DNA of 64,000 nt from contig NBIV01000078.1 in assembly GCA_003194525.1 (NCBI GenBank), forward strand, positions 1 to 64,000. Reading direction: 5' to 3'. The translations under genes were made by a program, and so were the position numbers. The DNA is from Gracilariopsis chorda (lineage: Eukaryota; Rhodophyta; Florideophyceae; Gracilariales; Gracilariaceae). Below the pieces are notes generated by a model. It had not been told where the DNA came from. It saw nothing but the letters and a program-made list of their open reading frames with translations, and did not search any database. Positions 20,538-33,600 of this stretch are shown piece after piece (position 1 is the stretch's first letter; every line of letters begins with the position of its first letter).

Positions 20538-23500
20538 CTCAGTTTCAACACTCTCAAAGTCGCTCGCTCCCAGCGAAATGCCCAAGAGACCCGCAAAACG
20601 ACTTTCAAAAGTACAGGAAGGATGTCACGCAATGAGTGAAAACCATTCAGGCGGCCGCAGATCTTAGAGAAGACAAAATGTACAAACCCGTGTACGTCAC
20701 GATTGGTTGCCAATTATATGACCGCAGTTTGTCCTGAGAGAAGAAAAGAGTTCTTGATGAACAAAAAAAGTAAGGCTGTCGATTTAGAACAAGTCGATGA
20801 ACAACAGGCTGTTAAGGAAATCGTTCAGCTAATTGCAGTTGACCACTACAGTGCAATAGTCACTAGCCTCATCACCTCTTAGACTCAAATAATGCACTAC
20901 AAGCGTGGCTGCAGTGAGGATTTGAGGGCTTTTGTCACTCTTTCGAAGACTTGCCGCCGACCATTTGATGCACGTAGATGTATCGACGTCGTCCAAGTTT
21001 AGCGAGGTACTGGTGATCACACTCCTCAACAATGCCGTGCTGAGCGAAGAAAATTTGACAAATGTGGTACTTCAGTTTGTTGTTTTGGCAAAATCTGGCA
21101 AGCAGGTGGACGCTAATGTTAAAAAATCGATAAAATCTTCAAAGCATAGGGCTCTGCTCCAAATGTTTTAACAAGCTAACTTTTCTTTTGGAGAATGACG
21201 AAACCATACCAAAGCCTACCGAAAACGCTAATACCATTCTTCTCAAAGCTACTGACATGAAAAAAGGTAAAACCCAACTCTTCGACTCGAACAGGAAGCA
21301 CATCAAGCATTTTTTAAACTAGTAACAATGAAATGTATACTAATGACGATATGTTATCCACAATTCCTCTACGTTGCTTGACTCTCGATGAAAAGTAACG
21401 GTTATAAGCAATCCCGCTTGCTTGTCGAAGAAGATGAAACAACCGTACACCAAGAACGACATAGAGAACATTCCCACTCAGCGCGTCGATAATCTGGTTG
21501 ATAACCGTATTCGAAGAGCTCTCCAAGCCTTCCCAAAGCATTCTGATACCCGTCGTTCTGGCTCTGCTTGCGGAAAATCCGATCCGAGGTCTCATAGTCG
21601 TTTGCCAAAAGTTAAACAAGTTTCAAACATGAAGCGCAAAGCGGACATCAAAGATACGTACTGTTACCATTGTGGGAAGAGGGATCACATCAGAGGTGAT
21701 CTGCAATGCAAGGAACCTAAGTTCCCAAACGAAAAAACTTCGAAAGGCAAAAGAAGCTCGTTAAAAGCCATATGAAACCAATGGCAATTCTTTTCGTCCG
21801 GAGTCCAACCCCCATCAACACAGTCATCTTTAAGTGTGGGAGAAGGAGCCAAATCTTTCCGAGGGATCTAAATCCACCTATGGACCCTGGTTTTCCAAGA
21901 ACTGTTGGTAGACTCAACTCCATTGCACAGGTCTGCCTGCCAATGGGGATATAATTGTTCTAGAAGAGCTTGATTGCTTGCCCTTCCTCCATAGTTTTCG
22001 AAATGGTTGCGTAGATGCCAAACCAACGTTCGCCAACTGGACTATACACAGCAGCTATGACGGAGAAAATTCGTTTTCCATCCATTTCCACGTCTTCGAA
22101 GGAACCTGCCCTTTGCACATTCGGCTTGACTGTCTTTCACAATGCGACGTTTTTTGGGGAACAAAACCAGATCAAAGCCGCAACAGGAACTGTTTCGAGC
22201 TCTGTTCTGGTTGTTCTACCAACTTACCACACTGGACGTGATTTGAATAAACGAATGCATATTCTGCTCGTTCCTTCTTGCACAACTTCCATAAGGTCGA
22301 TGTTTGTTCAACACAGGACAAGACGTTCTGCCAAGAAACCCATCAAAAATGAAGAACAATTCGCAAAGCGCTTTCATCTCTACATACACTTCAGTTCGAG
22401 GGACATGAAGATAATCTGTAGCCGTGCAGGAGTACTAACCGGAACCTTGGAATCATTGCTACATGAGGCCTAATCGTCGTGGAAGACCTGTGCCATAACA
22501 AGAGGGCCACGTTCATCTCCCAAGTTTTCATTTTATTGGATGTTGAATGAGTTTGACGAACTTCTGCAGTTGGATTTCATTGTGATCGCGGAACTTAAGA
22601 ACCTTCCAATTCTACACGTGTAGGACGCTGCAACGGGTTTTTCTGCAGCGGCCCTGTGCTTCTCTCACACAATGAGAGAAAATTCGAATTGCTTCAATAC
22701 CCACTGGAGTAGTATCAACTTACCACCCGTTGAACTATCAGCAGACCCCGAGTTCTTCAAGGGCGTCACACAAACTCTAGTACAAACCTCGGCCTGCACG
22801 ATGCCGCAGCAAGCTAGGCACTGTAGAACCATCTGATGAAGCTATTTGCCATACTTCTCAAAGGCGTATCAATGAAAGAGGCTTCGCTGCTTCTAAAGTC
22901 CTCCAGTTCATTCTGGTCAAGAGGTAGTCGCTCGAGCCATTTTCCTCAACAACAGGCTCGTAGGTTCGAGACTCATTCCAAGATTTGAACTTACGCATGG
23001 ATATCGTCCCACGTTGTCCGGAATGGATCAGACCCCTGTCAGCAAGCAGCTTCTCTCCGCATATTACGAGAAAACCACTCACCACGCTCTTCATCGCTTC
23101 ATTAATTCGAGGAATGGGAACTGTCTCGACCGAACTCTCGTTAAGCATACCACACCAGTGTAGTTCTTCGAAAAAGAAACCAAACGAAGACAACATTATT
23201 CCGAATTCGTAAAAGATGTGAATTAGCACTATTTAATCGTATCCCTGACAAAAAAATCTCAAAGGATACAGTCATATGGAAGCATACGAAAACGTGCGCC
23301 TCCAAACCAAGTCAAGGTGGAAGAAATAGAACTTGGATGGAATGGAGTTGTCCTTGACGAGGCCAGAAAACCAACTTCAGAAGGTCCAATGTCACCGCCA
23401 GTGGACTACCCACAACACAAAATTTAGTGAGATTGTCAGATGTCCTACCAAGTCTGTTTCCATTCGATACCGATCTCAACCAATCTGGCTTTGCTGATTG

Positions 23501-25098
23501 GAATAATCACCCGTCTACTATTTCTTATCTTGCTCAAAGCGCATTGGTCACATCAGTCAACCATCCGTCAAAGGATATCGTTGAATGCGCCTCGGTGAAG
23601 AACACCGTGCCTGAATCCGCGACCTTGAGTTCTGCGAAGCAGAAGATACTCCGAAACCTTTATTAATTTCCGGCCAACGGACCTTATTCGGAGCTAAATC
23701 TTCAATGTGCCCTACGTTGGTTGCTAAATGAGGCTATTGAAAAGCAAAAGAAGTCATATGCCGAACTGAAGGCCTATTTTGATCCTCATGATAACAAAGA
23801 CAAACGGAAGCACGATCGATCTACGTTCTGATTCGTCAATGGCCCAGTTTCCTACTCTTAGATTGCTTCCATCTCTTGCGACTCTTTTTCACTTCACTCT
23901 ACCTGTCTTTGATGTAAAATCCGTATATCCTCAAGCATGAAAACTGAATAGGTACATTTACTTGAAACTTCCACGAGGATGGACGACGTTTGTTGATGAT
24001 GTATGAAAACTCCTATCTCCAGCCTACGTCATCGTAGATTCAAGCCAGCTTTGGCATCTCTGTGTCGAAAACTGGCTTTTTGAGCAAGGACTCGTCGATT
24101 TTCCTGGTGTTCTTCAGTTCTTTCTTCTGTCGAGGGGAAGTAAGCTCACGCTTATCCTTGCCAACTTTGTCGACGATATAATCTTTGCTGGAAAGCCGGA
24201 AGCTCTCCAACAAATCCAGAAGTCCATATCTGCGAAGTTTGATTTTGAAAGATTCAGCTCTGAGTCAGACATCGTGTTAAACCTTCTTTTTATTCGACAA
24301 CACCCAGACTTATTCGTCTCCATTAACCTGGATGAGTTTCTAAGCTTCATTACTCGTATTGGTCTCAACCCTTCGTGTAAGAAGCAAAACGACGATCCTT
24401 GCACGCCACAGGAAATCAGGGAATATCAGAGACTAAATGGCAAACTGAATTTTCTGGAACCTTTCATGCTACTGCAAGCTTCCCTTGTTCCTACCAAGGT
24501 GCAGCAATACGTTTTGTAGCTCAACGTTTCAAATATTCGCGAACTTAACGCTGCCCTGACACACATGTTTTCCCAAAAACCTCAAATTTACTTCATATAT
24601 CCGCAAAACCACTTCCAAACAACCTGAGCTACTTCAGTACTTAGCTTGAGGGCTGCACCCTCTGTAACGACTTCGTGTGGACAAACCAGTTTGCTATATG
24701 GTTTAATACTCGATTCGAAGAATGGCATGGTTTACCACCACATGGTTTGGCATAGCTCAAAGCAAAACCTTGTTTCATTCTCATCGGCTGGGGCAGAACT
24801 TCTGGCTGCTGCTTACACAGCTGATAGGGCACTTTTCATGTCTGAAACCCTTGCCTGCATTATTTCAATAAATGGGGATCGTCTAATTCCCATTCTCACA
24901 CTCCTTTTCGAATCAAATGGTCTTTTCACCACCATTTCGACTCTCCACGAGCAAAAGAACTTTCGATTGAGACCCGCGGTTGTTCGACTACGTGAGTCTT
25001 TGAATTAAACGAGATCAGCAAGCTGATTTGCATACCGGGGCGTTTGAACCTAGCTGACATATTGACCAACACTAACCCTCACGCCTTCTAGTACTTGA
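20538..25098 (+). mobile_element. Ty1/copia relic B, left part
   Basis: A heavily broken copia element of the same family as F. Gag remnants near 20640-20700 (QLYDRSLS) parallel QLYDRALP in F. A CCHC-type knuckle lies at about 21655-21715 (CYHCGKRDH). Integrase text near 22570-22640 (LQLDFIVIAELKNLPILH) parallels F (LQVDYLFIRELGNLPILH). RT follows at about 23880-24260. RNase H at 24646-25008 contains WHSSKQNLVSFSSAGAELLAAA. The element is split near its RNase H end by E3 and continues at 31945. It carries many breaks and is old. Confidence 0.85.
25094..25098. repeat. Target-site duplication of E3, left (CTTGA)
   Basis: CTTGA here and again at 31945-31949, exactly flanking the two LTRs of E3. 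Confidence 0.85.
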
Positions 25099-25654
25099 TA
25101 CGGTTCAACCAGTCGGGCGGTAATGTACCAACCTGGTAGTCCGTTCGGAATACCTTTGACAGGAGCGCGATGAGGGCTTGACCTGAAGGTTTGGAAGTTG
25201 GGTAACCGAATGGGTGCAGCAGCACCAAACCCCTAAGGGGGCAAGATAACCAGGCATGCTTACCGTATCCAACTGGCAGTGTTGGTAGTATGGCGCACGT
25301 GAGATAATAAATCCTGAATAGTCTTAGCTAAATCACGAGGTTGACTGTAGAAACCAGTTGGTTTCACATTTAGCCAAGAGATTCTTCCCTTTCCCATCTT
25401 TTGTGAGGGAGGACTGCACCCACCCTAAGGGTGAGTGAGGCTCAACCTCAGGTGCACTCGGCTACGTGGCATACGTTGGGGCAGGCCTTAGTGGCATGAC
25501 CCCATACCACAGTAACAGGTTGTCACTACCTATCTAAAAGTAACTAAGTAAATTAGTAAACTAATAACTTAGCCACTCTAACCCACGTGGCACACTCACA
25601 AATTAGACCAGCCCGCGTTGCACTGCCCCTGATGTCAGATCCCACTGTATCACA
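25099..25654 (-). repeat. 3' LTR of E3
   Basis: In element orientation it begins TGTGATACAGTGGGATC after the polypurine tract GGAGGGGGGTC (plus-strand 25655-25665). It pairs with 31391-31944. The central 350 bp are nearly identical between the two copies while both ends differ more. Confidence 0.85.
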
Positions 25655-27010
25655 GACCCCCCTCCTACCGACAGGCACGCCCTCATGGCTGTACACCGTG
25701 GCCCAGCTGCCAGTGTCGGTGAACCAGTTTTGGCGGCAACTTCCGCGCGCGGCGCAGCGTGCGTAGGCATTTGGTAATTGGCTCTACATTCGGCCGTGCA
25801 TCCTCCTTGCCGTAGATCCAGACCCGAGGATTCCCACTTGGCCTGAACAACCCATCTCATACCCATTGGGCACTTGCCTCTTCGGAATAGTGTAATACTC
25901 TCCTTATTGGTTGATTCTTTTCTGTATTATTGGTTGACCTCTCCCCGTGGGGGCGTCGGTGACAGCGACAATTTCACCACTCAGTTGGCTGACAACTTGA
26001 ATTTGACCTGCCCCTTCATGGTTTCGGGTCCCTGCATTAGAGGCCTCTACCTTTGTTTGGTACTACCAATGCGTTCTATTGTGGGTGCGACGTAGGCGTG
26101 CCACGCGAATGGCCGTTAGTCTTCCTCCCAATTTGTTAGTCCCGACTCGACACGTCATGCGTCCCCCACCCGTAGAAGTGGTAAACCGTTTGGACTTAGA
26201 AGAGCAAGAGACCTCGCCAGCACACCCACCGATTGGTTCTGGGAAGCCGCGACAGTGGCATCATGCGCCTTTCACGCCGATAAAGGACATCGATACCAAT
26301 AGGGATGGGCCAGATACCCACTCAGTTCACTCTGGGCGTAGGTAACTGCCTTCCACCCTTCTGTCCTTTTTATGTGCCTGGAGACTGTTCACTGATGGTT
26401 CACAGCCGATGAGACCCCTCCAATGATCACGGAACCAGGTCCCGATCCCTATTTTACCACCCGGAATGACTCCCCTGGGCCGTCTCCTTCCTCTTCACCA
26501 CCGGTTTTCACCCAGGCCCAATTGGATTGGCATCCATAATGAATCTTCACCCTTGGATGGTTCCCTATGGGGGCATTTCCAAATGGGTTACTCGCTTCCA
26601 ATCCAGGGGAGGTTCGCAGACTCCCAGTACTTGTCGAAGCTGCGGCTGCAGACACCCTACTGCTCCTCAGAGCAACTATCCAGACCCCGTTCCAATTCCG
26701 GGGACTTTTCACACCGCTCCGGCAGCTGTTTCTCCTATCGGTCAACTGGGTCCACTTCTTCTTCCTGTTGATAAACTATTTCACCGCCAAGGTGGTTATG
26801 GAACCGCTCTGGAGGACGTTGAACCCGCATCTTCGATTCCAATTATTGGCCTATCAACACCATCGGTTCAGGCTCCGAACGAATACCGTAGAACCTCTTA
26901 GGATACCTATGTATAGCACTTCTTTTGCAGGTACCGTTTGGAACATTGCCCTTACGGAATTTGCGACCATGACCGCTCTTCTATCCCTCCAAACGTCTCG
27001 AGAGGCCGTG
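25655..27010. other. E3 3' interior with coding-like frames antisense to the element
   Basis: No integrase or chromodomain is seen on the element's own strand. On the plus strand there are overlapping open stretches (about 26079-26345 and 26450-27016) that are Pro/Ser/Thr-rich and include CRSCGCRHPTAP. The position, between pol and 3' LTR and on the opposite strand, is the same as that of the antisense frame in E1, but I see no residue-level similarity. It is broken, and its identity is unknown. Confidence 0.35.
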
Positions 27011-30000
27011 ACTTAGCCTTGCTGCCATCCACTTGCTCCTGCATAAGGCACCATCCTACCTGAGCGGAAGACGCGTCCGTATCAAGAGTATAGTGATAGC
27101 CAGCCTTGGGTAGATCCAATATTGGCGGAGAGATCAGGGCATCTTTTAGCTTCTGAAAATCCTCGATATCGCCCTCTTCAAGTTATCCAAACCGACCTGG
27201 TTATCCCTTCTGCAGTTTCCCAGTAAAAAGAGCTGCAATGTTAGCAGAAACCTTGATAAAGCGACGGTACACACTGCACAAACTAATGAAGGAGCGGATA
27301 TCCGTTGGGTCTGTGGGAGCCTAGCTCCTTAAAGCGCTCGGATATTCCTCTCAGATACGTGTAGGCATCCTGGGCTGATCATGTAGCCCAGATAATCCAC
27401 CTTTTGGTCGAAGAACCATTTGCGTAACTTGAGCGTCACCTCTGCATCGTTTAGGAGCTGGAGCACCGTTCGGACGTACCTAGAGTGGGCTTCAACTGAT
27501 CGAGAATAGATTAATACGTATATATAGACCAGTGCAGTCTGCCATCTTACTTTCGATAGGATTATGTCCAGAGCTCTCTGAAACTTAGAGGGCGCGTTCT
27601 TTAAACCAAATAAAATTTGTAAGAAACGGAAGTGACCAGCATGGCCGGTGAACGTAGTCTTGTCCCTATCGTCCTCACGGATCCCCACTTGCCAGTAACT
27701 GCAATTGGCATCCAGTGTGGTGAACAGTTTCGTATGCCCGAGGGAATCGATACATTCGTCGATTCTGGGTATCAGATACGACTCCCTGGCCGTAACGGCA
27801 TTTAGTTTTCGATAGTCGATACGAGACCTCATTCTGGTGTCTACCTTCTTCTGAACAAATAGGACTTGGCTGGCCCACTCCGCCTATGCGCGCTCAGCAA
27901 CCCCTTCCTTGAACTTCCATTCCACCTCTTGGATTCCAACCTGTCGGGCTTTCGGACCTGTGCAGTATGGTTGTTGGTGTATTGGCTTGGCTCCAGGAAC
28001 CAAGTCGATATGGTGTTGCATGGCCTCGATCATCCCTAGGTGGCCTGACCAAATGGCACTGCACAGATCCAATAGGGCGTCAATGCCGTCCTTACAAGGT
28101 TTCCCTTCGGACCCTATGGTTACTTCCTCTTTCCAGTTGGTATTTCCGTCGTGCATCGGTGTTGCTTTGGCATTTGCCGGTATGGTTGATTTCTTGTTTT
28201 CCGCAGCTGGTTTCTCCTCCCCTCCTTAGGGTGCAGTTCTCCGGACGACCTCAATGATGTTAGGGTAAATATGCTACCCGGAGCAAGAGATGCGATTCCC
28301 ACAACGGTGTTTTTCGGTAATTTGGCCATATGGTTGCTGAAGTTGCCTAAGCATATCTGAATGTTTTTATTCTTTATATTGTCCACGATTCCCTTCTTCA
28401 TCATCGTCATGTGGCGTTCCAATACCTTCTGGTAGCTTTGTAATGTTAGCAAACCCGGTCGGATGTCTACCACTTTGGGTACCACTTGGTGCCTGGGCGG
28501 AATTCGATTGGACCTCGCCAATCGAATCTTATTGGATACTGTCGCCGACGGGGTTTTCTGTCTCGGATCTGGTGCGGTTCTCGATTTATAACGACCTACA
28601 ATGGCAACTCTTGGACATTTTGAAAGAAAACCGTTCGTGTACGAGGCAATATTGTCCAGAAATATTTGTTTGAGAACGTAGTTCCAAGGATACAATCCGT
28701 GGCCAATTCGTTGATCACGATAAATTGTAACTGGACCTTAAGGTTTTCCACGGCCATCATTAGGTCTACACCTCCACGGACCGCTAATGGTCACTTATTT
28801 GCATCCTCCAAAGGGGTTGTGATGGTACTCGGTCGTACCCTTCCCAATACCTTTGGGGATAGGAACTTCACATTAGCCAGGTTTGGTCCAGCTTCCATAT
28901 CCAAGATGGCGGCACACGGAACCAAATGGTTAAGAGAAAACCCAACGGTGATGTTTACCTTGTGTTTATCATGCTTCAGAAAACAAATAGGTACTGATTG
29001 GTCTTCTACGGCTTCCTCTTCAGTGACCACAGGGCGCACATCCATAAAAGAACCAGCTGGTGCCTGTTAGCCTTCCGAGTGGGCCCGGTTGAGATTGGCC
29101 TGCAGCCCAACCTTTAGGCGTTTTCCGCCTGTCGTGGTACGGTAGCGGCGTCCTCTGCTGTCTCTACACCAGTGATCAGATTAAGCTGTTGATTTCCAGG
29201 AGGTTGCTTGCCCTGAACCTGTCGGTTTCCACCCGCTTGCCCAAATACCACCTGATGGTTTTTCTGACGCACCTGTAAGAGCACTGCTCTACCGTGAGGA
29301 GTGACAGTAGGACATGTCGTAGCTAAGTGATGAGGCGACAGGCAAAACCAAAAAAGAAGATTCCCCGTGGTTGGATCTCGCAAATCCATCGAGGTTCCAT
29401 GCATTGGCGTCCTGTCCATCGGTTTGATACGCGCCGTATTGTACGAATACCACTAACTCTGGGGTGGGGTCCTACCATTTGGTTGTATCACGAGTACCTG
29501 TTGATCAAGGATGGACACCTGCGTGGCTGGCGTCGACAGCTTCGGGGCTGATGTTACCATTGGGGACGTCCAGGAAGATGAAAGGGAGACCGATGCGGTT
29601 GTCAGCCCGGTGTGTACCAAGTGCACCATGGATCCAACTGGTGTGACATCGTGCGCCGTGTCCTCTGAAGGTGACGAATAATCCACCTTCAGGATCCTCC
29701 GTGGCGGTTTATCCTTGCCAGGCTTGACAACCATACTGGGATTTCTTCGTCCAGCTTGGTGAGTGTCTCCAAGGGCTTATGCATATCGCGCAAGCCTGTC
29801 ATATTCCACCTCTTGGTTTGTCGCAAGGTAATTCCTCACCTGCGACCTAATGGCTTTGTCGATGTTGTCAGCTGACAATGATTTGAACGGCGTAGTGCTG
29901 ACTACATTAACCCACCGGGAGGCCATCGCGAACAATAAATTTGCGAAATCCAATTCGGTCTGTCCTGACCTATGATGGTAACCAAGAAACTCAGTGTAAG

Positions 30001-30540
30001 CTTCTTGAATAACCTCTTCGGTCGCGTAGGTTTCCAAAACGTAGTTGACGACTTGCCGATAACTTGGAAGCATCTCCGTTGAGTCTTCATCAACCGACAT
30101 GGTATTTCTTTGCATCCTACTATGGAGCAAGAATGCGGCGTGCTTTTTCAAGTATAACTGAAATAAACACATGGCTGCCCGCTCTGAAAAACCATTCTGG
30201 TCACAAAACATTTTGAATCTTTGATGAAAATCAATGATCGCAATGGTATCATCACCTGTGAAGGTAGTATCACCCATTTGGAAAGAAAGCCGTTTGTATT
30301 GCTTGGTAATCTTCTGAGCCATTTGTGAGGTATACTCAAAAACCCGGTTCTGTAACCTGTAAGTCCTGTATTCAACCGTCTTGGTGAACAAGTAGGTCAA
30401 CGGCCGAATAACCTTCATGCCCGAATCCGTATTTGACTCATTGTCATCGGATGAGTCATACCGTTTGGTCTTTCCTTTACAGTTTTTCTTCACCTTATTA
30501 CGGAGTTTTTCCTTCATGTTTTTCCCAAATTTACGGTTCT
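27011..30540 (-). pseudogene. gag-pol region of E3 (fossil)
   Basis: On the minus strand, a capsid-like gag (29777-30517, with HQRFKMFCDQNGFSERAAM), a degraded knuckle, protease text (about 28890-29000, ILDMEAGPNLANV) and reverse transcriptase (27329-27832, with FTTLDANCSYWQVGIREDD and FGLKNAPSKFQRALD) occur in the usual order. The region is broken in many places. A near copy of the polypurine tract, TAAGGAGGGGAGGAG, lies at 28214-28228 in the protease-RT linker. Confidence 0.85.
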
Positions 30541-31369
30541 CATCATCCTCCGACGGCTCTGTATCTGTACTGGAGTCCGAGAAGTCAGGGTCTGACCGAC
30601 GGCCCTTTTCTACTTCTCCTATTGGTCTTCTTCTTTCCTTTTGGTCTCCGTCACCGCTCGTCCTCTGAGCTCGACGAATATGGGCGGTATGCGCTACACC
30701 AATTTTCCTAATAGGGAGGGATGGCTGGAAAGCCTGCGTGACCGATAAAACCTCTGAGGACCCTGAGCGGTCGTTGTAAGTACCGGGACCGTTTCCCGGC
30801 TCTGTGGGGTCACTACTTGGTATTCCTGAACGGACGTCCGTACCATTTGGTCAAAATATTCCAGAGCACCCTGCTCCAGGAAGTGGGAAACAATGCGGTT
30901 ATTTGTTCTGCCATCTGGGGTGTAGCACGGTCAACCACCATACTGATAATTGTACCCAAATCCAACTTGGGTAGCACCATCTTAGGTTTCTCCGTTTCCT
31001 TTTCTTCTACCAGTTGGTGAGATATGGCACCGGTCCTCGGCCCCACCGAGGATTTTTCTATACCAAATTGGTTTCTAGGGAAGCGGCATCCTCTGCCGCC
31101 TGCTTCAGTTTGTCCGCATAGACCTGTACGGTAGTTCTTCTCAGTACGTCCTCCGGGTTGTCCAATATTGGTTCAACGAATCCTTGGGACAGGCCCGCGC
31201 CCATTCCTTGACTCCATGAATCTCTTTAACTTCTTCTCGGTTGTGCCATATCCAATTAGTAAAGTGGTGGTTCACTAAATCACTTTCTAGTGATCAAAAA
31301 ACTAAACGGTGTCCATGTTCTACTTCCTTCCTAAGTTCGTATTTCCAAAACCCATAGTTTTAGTTCCAA

Positions 31370-31387
31370 TTCTAGATCGGGAGACCA
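31370..31387 (-). other. Primer binding site of E3
   Basis: On the minus strand TGGTCTCCCGATCTAGAA starts three bases (TTT on this strand) inside the 5' LTR. E2 has the same site with one difference and a 3-base spacer. The complement ends CGGGAGACCA, like tRNA-Tyr of yeast; the exact tRNA is an inference. Confidence 0.7.
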
Positions 31388-31390
31388 AAA

Positions 31391-31944
31391 TGTGGTACAA
31401 CCAATCGGGTGTGAACTACCAGCCTGGTAGTTTCTATGGAAAACCTTTGGCGGGAGCGCGACGAGGGCTTGACCTGAAAGGTGGAAGGTGGGCAACCGAA
31501 TTGGCGCGGCAGCACCAAACCACTAAAGAGGCAAGATAACCAGGCATGCTTACCGTAGCCAACTGGCAGTGTTGGTAGTACGGCGCACGTGAGAAAATAA
31601 ATCCTCAATAGTCTTAGCTAAACCACGAGGTTGACTGTAGAAACCAGTTGGTTTCACATTTAGCCAAGAGATTCTTCCCTTTCCCACCTTTTGTGAGGGA
31701 GGACTGCACCCACCCTAAGGGTGAGTGAGGCTCAACCTCAGGTGCACTCGGCTACGTGGCATACGTTGGGGCGGGCCTTAGTGGCATGACCCCATGCCAC
31801 AGGAACGGAGTGTCACTACCTATCTAAAAGTAACTAAGTAAATTAGTAAACTAATAAATTAGCCACTCTAACCCAGGGGGCACACTCAACAACTGGTCTA
31901 GCGCATGTTGCACTGCCCATGTGGTCAGATCCCACTGCTTTACA
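31391..31944 (-). repeat. 5' LTR of E3
   Basis: In element orientation it begins TGTAAAGCAGTGGGATC and ends TTGTACCACA. The CTTGA target duplication follows at 31945-31949 on the plus strand. Confidence 0.85.
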
Positions 31945-32020
31945 CTTGAACCAGCGGATGACAGATGGATTCATTCCGGAATCATTACAAAAGCATCTCA
32001 ACCCTTCCTAAATGTGGTGT
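31945..32020 (+). mobile_element. Ty1/copia relic B, right part
   Basis: The copia RNase H end resumes directly after E3: TDGFIPESLQKHL here matches STGLIPKELLSTF of F. It has the same orientation as the left part at 20538-25098. The right border is not defined. Confidence 0.6.
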
Positions 32021-33600
32021 CAGGTTGTCATTCGTCTACAATCCATCGCTAGCTCCCAGCTACCTTTCGCATTTGCTTTGATGAGTCATTTTTAGTCTTC
32101 CCGTGCGAGACCATTTGCTCCACTATCATCCGTACCTCGGTTACTTTCTCGAAATTCTTAGTATCTCCCGCACAAAATCTCAACTATTTTTTGCTCAGCT
32201 TAAGCGGATATTATTCCGCAGCATCCCAGATCTGTCTCGACTTCACGTCAACTCAGAAAACGTGATCCAAATTCTTTCCTTACAGGCGAACAAGGAGCAC
32301 TCCGTCGGTTTGGTCCAACAGCCAACCAATCTCGTTCACCGACCGCTGTTTGCTGAAAAATACCTTGTTCAGCGCCACCCTTTTTGCATTATTGTGGATC
32401 CGCTTGCTTGCACTGGTAAATGAAATCTGACTGGAATTTTTCCGCTCATTATCACCTCCCAGGCGTAATCGTGACCATTTTTCTTCTCAATTCCATTAGC
32501 CAATGATGCCTGCAAGCATAGTTCTCTTGGTCATCAAATCTCCACTCGCTCCTCCTACAGTGCAAACCGATTAGAATCCCCAGTCCCAGGTCGCGCCCCG
32601 CAACTAGATACCCGAACTGGCACAAAAAAATTTCGAATGCAGTGGTACTCAGAGCATGTTACAGCATCCTCATAATTGGTGGGGTGTAGTCTGGTGGAGT
32701 TCGTCAAGTAATCGTGCTCCGTACTGAAGGTTATACCGCTCTTTCAAATACCTGATGTGCCAAAAAATTCTCAAGTCCCACTCCATTAAGCATATACAAG
32801 TCTACCTCATGCCACCCTTAACGGGGTTCATCATGATTTCTCCCATAGTATCAGGGACCAAATACTCTTTGCACACCAACTGTAGATTACAGCACCGTAC
32901 TGTGTGGTATAAACATAATGGTTTTCACATCCCACTATTCCGCGCTTTGATCCTTTTCATAAAATCCCATGCACAACGCCAGATCATGGTGCAAATATAT
33001 TTTCCTGGCCGCTCGAAACACCACTGGGTTATGGCGCTATCTGCAGTTTTCTTCATTCGTACTGTTCTGATTAGGCAATGGTTGCAACAAGTATGCTCCA
33101 GCATGTACCTTTCACGTCCATTGCAGTCTTTTCTTGCAATCCTACTTACATCTTCCATGATTTTACCGTCCGAGGCTCGTGTACACGTACGCCTGGACTA
33201 GTTCTTATCGTGATAGTCATATAGCACCACACTGCTGTGGTCTCTGGCAGCTGTTACCATTAATGTTCCAACACATCTCGATTCTTCAAGTACACCTAGT
33301 GGCGCATCGTGCCAGCCTTTCTGTCTCTGTATCATGTGCTTCGTTCTCGTTTTGCTGCTTGTATCGCTCTAAAGTCTCTCTTATTTCTGTTACGTCTTGA
33401 TTGCTCTAAATCGATATGCCGCGCTCGCTTTGCTTCGGTGAGCAACCTGTTCAAGCCCCTCCTAGTTACTCAACTAGTGGGCTATTCACTGGCTACGCTA
33501 CCACAACTGCTACAATACTCGACGGAGCCGGTGGCGGCTTCTTATATAACAGTTCGGCGCCGTTTTAGTGAACGCTGACCAAAATTATTTATTTCCTTCT
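32021..33600. other. Unassigned stretch between copia relics B and C
   Basis: Contains short open frames only. The minus-strand frame 32925-33158 (77 residues, with CNHCLIRTVRMKKTADSAITQ) looks protein-like and might be a transposon fragment, but I cannot name it. LTR remnants of relics B and C may also be here. Confidence 0.4.

Larger units (their letters stand above)
25099..31944 (-). mobile_element. Ty3/gypsy element E3, minus strand, inserted in copia relic B
   Basis: A 6846-bp element with LTRs at 25099-25654 and 31391-31944 and a perfect 5-bp duplication CTTGA. On the minus strand, gag (about 29110-30520), protease, and RT with the start of RNase H (about 27010-28150) are recognisable and related to E1/E2. 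For example, DYRKLNAVTARESYLIPRIDE matches DYRRLNAVTVKDVYPIPRMDE of E1. Most RNase H and all integrase text is missing; that space (25655-27010) instead shows open frames on the opposite strand. It is broken in many places. The LTRs differ by roughly 9% by eye, so it is the oldest of the gypsy copies here that has both LTRs. Confidence 0.9.

Noticed and set aside
32925-33158. 77-residue minus-strand frame that looks protein-like
   Set aside because: I could not name a family or find an intact continuation, so it is left as an unassigned fragment.
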